A stretch of 64,000 bases of DNA from Pseudoscleropodium purum (lineage: Eukaryota > Streptophyta > Bryopsida > Hypnales > Brachytheciaceae), in the NCBI GenBank assembly GCA_963969395.1, contig OZ017796.1, positions 10,480,501 through 10,544,500 on the forward strand, given 5' to 3'. Below the pieces are notes generated by a model. The model searched no databases, was not told the origin of the DNA, and was given only the letters and a program-made list of their open reading frames with translations. A program made the translations under genes and the position numbers. Every line of letters starts with the position of its first letter. The first letter of the stretch is position 1. Shown here piece by piece: positions 60,621-64,000 of this stretch.

Positions 60621-61789
60621 ACCTTGTCTTCACCACCTAATTATTTTTTTAATTTGTATAATATCACATGATTGTCATGAAATCACAAAACAACATTAGT
60701 AAATTTTACATAAATTTGCAAATAGTCTAATTTTCTTTTTCCTTTTTCCAAAAGGATGGTAGAATCAACAATGTTGCATTCAATGTAAACATTACTAAAC
60801 ATTGGTAAAATTTGAATGAAAGTAGCTATAATGATTGATTTGACTTTTAAGACTTTTAAGACTTTTAGGCTACAACTTAAACCTACTTATTTTCTTGGGT
60901 TGATAATTTTTTTTTAAATTAAAAAAATCTACAATTAGAGTGTTGGCAAAAATGATAGAGATTCTTTTTTCACTTTTGCAAACTAGATGAGTTGCTATTA
61001 TGTAAAGCTTAAAATAGAAAATTATATCAATGGACAAAATAAGTGGTGCATATTCTAAACAAATAAGTGTAATAAGTGGCAAGAGTACAAATAAGAGTTC
61101 AAATTATTTTGTTCAAGGAAAATGGATTTGATAAATAATATCAATGAAATAATGTTGACAATCCCTCATGTATATCTTTTTTTTTAACTAGAACATGCGA
61201 ATCTTGAAAATATAGTTATTTGAATGATTTAGAGCATTCATTAATACTAAACCTTTGTTATTAGAGTGCATTAATCATTTGAGACTCACTTCTAAGTCTT
61301 ATGACTATGCACCTCGAAGAGGCACACTCCTTGTCATAATAGAAAAATGTCCCCATACCCTCTTGAATTTGCAAGAGAATTTGAAAGATGGGCCTTTAGT
61401 TCCCTCAAATATTTTCTTCAATTCTCTTTTTAAAAGTCTTACATTCAATGGAAAAAAGACTACGATAGTGTATCTTTTTCAAAAAATATTTTAAAATTTT
61501 TACATCTAATGGAAAAAATGACATGTATAATTATTTATTTTATGTTTGGTTTTCATTCTTTTTGGTAGTTTGTCACATATACTCAAAAGGATAGGCATTA
61601 CCTTGTATATTATTTATACAAGAGACAACCCAAACTCTTGAAAGTAGAGTTGAGCTCCACTATCTACTAAAAAGAGGCTGTCACACTCCCCCTCCCCCCT
61701 CCAACCACCACACACATGTACACACGAAAAATCAAGAGCTGTCCGATTCATTTCAAAAAAAATTCCACATGCATCCAAGAAAAATCAAT

Positions 61790-62012
61790 AGTCATCAAAT
61801 GTAGATACAAAATATGATATGCATGCTGATATGAATATGATACAACCATATATGGATGCAAATGACGAGATATGGATATGATAGTATGGGACTATCCCAT
61901 ACTAATTATTTGCAATTCCACCCTCCCAAAATTATAAGAGAGGGTGGGGTTTAAATTAAAATTTCCATTAAATTTTTTTTGTTATGGTGCATAGTTTTAC
62001 ACTATGCACCAT
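61790..62012 (-). repeat. GATATG-type array with hairpin, reversed copy
   Basis: Reading the minus strand: a perfect 12 bp palindrome (ATGGTGCATAGT and ACTATGCACCAT, 61984-62012), an A/T stretch, CCCCACCCTC, GGGAGGGTGGAATTGCAAAT, AGTATGGGATAGTCCCATAC (itself a palindrome at 61886-61905) and then irregular ATATC/GTATC units. The order is the same as at 39130-39365. Confidence 0.6.
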
Positions 62013-62260
62013 GAAGTGGTTGTACCAACAAGCTAGTAGCTCAACTATAAGCATGATTTTTCCATTGGTTTCTTGCATAAGTATGTTTGTAGTGTCCTAT
62101 GCAGCTTAGTCTAGTAGTAGGTGGAGTAAGTTTCTTTCTCAATTGCAGTTCATTTTGGAGTAGGGCTTTTTTTGGCAATGTAGTGCCAAATTGCACTTGT
62201 CAATTGAATGTGGTGAAATGATTATAACAAATTTAAGGTAAAAAAGGTAGCCATTTCACC

Positions 62261-63130
62261 ACATTGACACTTGAGCTTGATCAAGAGGTGCCAAGTCAGC
62301 ATCTATTAGGTCACGAGTCGAGGGTTCCTTTGCCAATATTATTTGTGCAAGGCACCCATGACAAGCTTAATTATTGTCACTCTTCTTCATTCCTCCCCTC
62401 CAATTGTTTTGCACAAAATGCTATTGTCACCATTGTTTTTTGGATTTTTCATTTATTTGCACTTGAAGATCACCAAAAGCACGTGCAAATTCTTGATGTT
62501 TTTGCCATCATCATTTTCAATGCTATTAGGATTTATGAGTTGTTATTGGAGGAAAGCTACACTTTTTGTCAAGGTTTAGGACTTCATAGGATGTATGCTT
62601 TGTGGTGTTTGTTGTCCACTTCTTGTCATTTGAATATTGCTTGTTAATTGTTGTTGTTATTGTTTGTAGTTTGGAGAAATGGCGTCTTCGTGCCTTCATG
62701 CAAGTTATGTACGTAGTATGTAGTTTAAATTGGGAAGAAGGCGTCATTTTTGTCCTTCATCATTTTCTTCTCGGTTTGCTTGTTCCACCAATGTTCTTTG
62801 TCTCCATGTTTGGCATTTAGTTTGCATTGTTTGCAATCAAAAGTCTACTTTGCGTATTGAAAATTTTGTGCCATGCATAGAGTTTGGTGATGAGGATTTT
62901 GGAAAGGACGTGGTTGCCAAAGTAGTGTAGGCTGCTTCAATTGTGTTGTCAGCAAAGAAAAAGGTGCTTCAAGTGACCCACAAGACGTTGAAATGCAAAG
63001 GTAAGGTGATTGAAAAGCAAAAGGCTGAAGCGAGGAGGTAGAAGACAATGAGATCCTACTACTAGTCTTGGCAAGGTGTAGGTGTGGTTCAATCTTCTTC
63101 TAGGTAATGATTGTGCCTCCATGGGATTGA
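62261..63130 (+). pseudogene. Possible decayed coding region, family unknown
   Basis: Frames on the plus strand stay open longer than expected for this AT-rich area (62264-62647; 62730-62930), and after the stop at 62930 the same frame continues AASIVLSAKKKVLQV, KGKVIEKQKAEARR with scattered stops. The Lys-rich part could be former coding sequence. I recognise no family, so this is a weak call. Confidence 0.2.
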
Positions 63131-64000
63131 GAGAATTTATTGAGCTACATAATATTTTCAATTAGGTTTTTACAAATTTTTGATAATGCTATGTCTCTAG
63201 TTGCTCAATCTGCAACAAATTTGGATGTTAGAATTTTACTCATGGCTTTGGCATTTGATTCATTTGCATCATTGGTAGACACTATATTCATTTTCTATAT
63301 TGTTGTGTCTCATTTCACCAATTTCTTTGCACAAAATTTTTACTTTTGCCCTAAATGCATTTGCTTGAAGAATTATTTTGCCCAAATAAACAAAAGGTCT
63401 ATTATAATATGACCAAACTTTATTTTGAACATTTTGTGGGATTGCCACCCTAAAACTATCAATCAGAAGAACGAGTCACCACTTGAACTTCAACTACAAA
63501 TTAAGATTAACTTTTCATTCATTCACCAAAATGAAATAAAATAAAATAAAAAAGCCATGTTTTAGAGGGTCTTGTGGAGATGTTGATGTAGTTTTGGGAA
63601 TTTTGTTTTGTTCAATATAATGACTAATTTTTTTCTTGAGGTTTCAATTCCCATATTCTAATGATCTTGTCTTTTTGCAATTTGTAAACATGAGAGAGTT
63701 CAAAGTGACCATGGCAATGAAAAATGTTTCATAGATTAGCATAGGCATCACTTATCTTGTTTGTTTGTCTATCGATTGGACTAAGTGCTCTTTGTTATTT
63801 GAAGAAATTGTAGTAATTGCAATAAGCTTTGTCCATTTCTTTGAATTGGAGGTTTCGATTTATATATGTTTAGATTTTAGCAGGTTTGGCATCAAGTATT
63901 GTACAAAATTATTAAAAAAAATGGTTTTAGTTTTAAAACTTTAGGCACTCCTTTACTTGCTAATATATCATGTGTGTTTATTTGGCAAGTTTTATGACTT
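63131..64000. other. AT-rich end of window, no gene recognised
   Basis: The open frame 63140-63412 encodes a hydrophobic, Phe/Ile-rich sequence typical of chance frames in T-rich DNA. An AATAAAATAAAATAAAA run lies at about 63533-63552. Nothing else is supported. Confidence 0.4.

Larger units (their letters stand above)
58431..62260. other. AT-rich intergenic region
   Basis: No gene recognised. Contains a small foldback element (60451-60620), a C-rich run near 61686-61702, a degenerate GATATG array (61790-61900) and a perfect hairpin (61984-62012). Confidence 0.45.

Noticed and set aside
62264..62647. 127-residue open frame as an intact gene
   Set aside because: No recognised domain, no conserved start context or splice evidence; kept only as a very weak decayed-coding candidate.

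Overview
The window looks like nuclear DNA of a land plant. It is AT-rich overall, with GC-richer islands where genes sit. It holds a plant-type B3-domain transcription factor gene, multi-exon genes with short GT-AG introns, and many small non-autonomous DNA transposons. I see no prokaryotic operon, rRNA, complete tRNA or CRISPR array. The exact lineage cannot be fixed from sequence alone; a bryophyte or other non-seed plant is only a guess.

The left 37 kb is a mosaic of duplicated blocks, many of them inverted. In order it contains: an old AT-rich repeat block R1 (about 2019-6360); the full B3 gene and its 3' flank (6360-8640, minus strand); unique GC-richer sequence (8640-11090); block C (11090-13192); an inverted 3' fragment of the B3 gene (13193-14560); a stub of R and a short tandem array (to 14945); a complete 11-exon SDR/epimerase gene on the minus strand (15710-18570); block D; a second R copy, R2 (20210-23990); a third B3 fragment (23987-25354); a second C copy (25355-27457); a tandem array and a reversed partial R copy, R3 (27458-29110); a rearranged D copy carrying an inserted 2 kb segment with a broken unknown gene (to 33440); and a second complete epimerase gene on the plus strand (33696-36575).

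Two large inverted repeats therefore interlock. IR-1 pairs 11090-14745 with 23803-27457; it is almost identical and so probably young. IR-2 pairs about 15224-21930 with 27458-37061; it is more diverged and interrupted. The right arm of IR-1 lies inside the spacer of IR-2. Two junctions fall at arrays of the same ~70 bp tandem repeat.

The right 27 kb (37061-64000) is mostly AT-rich intergenic DNA with no gene I can support as intact. It has a well-defined 2.2 kb PIF/Harbinger-type non-autonomous element (44604-46804, TTA target duplication) with a head-to-head ~190 bp repeat inside, a mariner-like foldback element (43185-44062), a TTAA-flanked candidate element (48586-49503), a small foldback element (60451-60620), a degenerate F-box/kelch-like pseudogene (about 57200-58430), and copies of a short repeat with GTATCC-like arrays that also occurs in R1 and R2.

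Functionally, the supported intact genes are one B3 transcription factor and two diverging copies of a D-erythronate-dehydrogenase-like NAD-dependent SDR enzyme. I found nothing that amounts to a clear new biological system. The notable content is the interlocked inverted duplication of an intact enzyme gene and the detailed rearrangement record around it.
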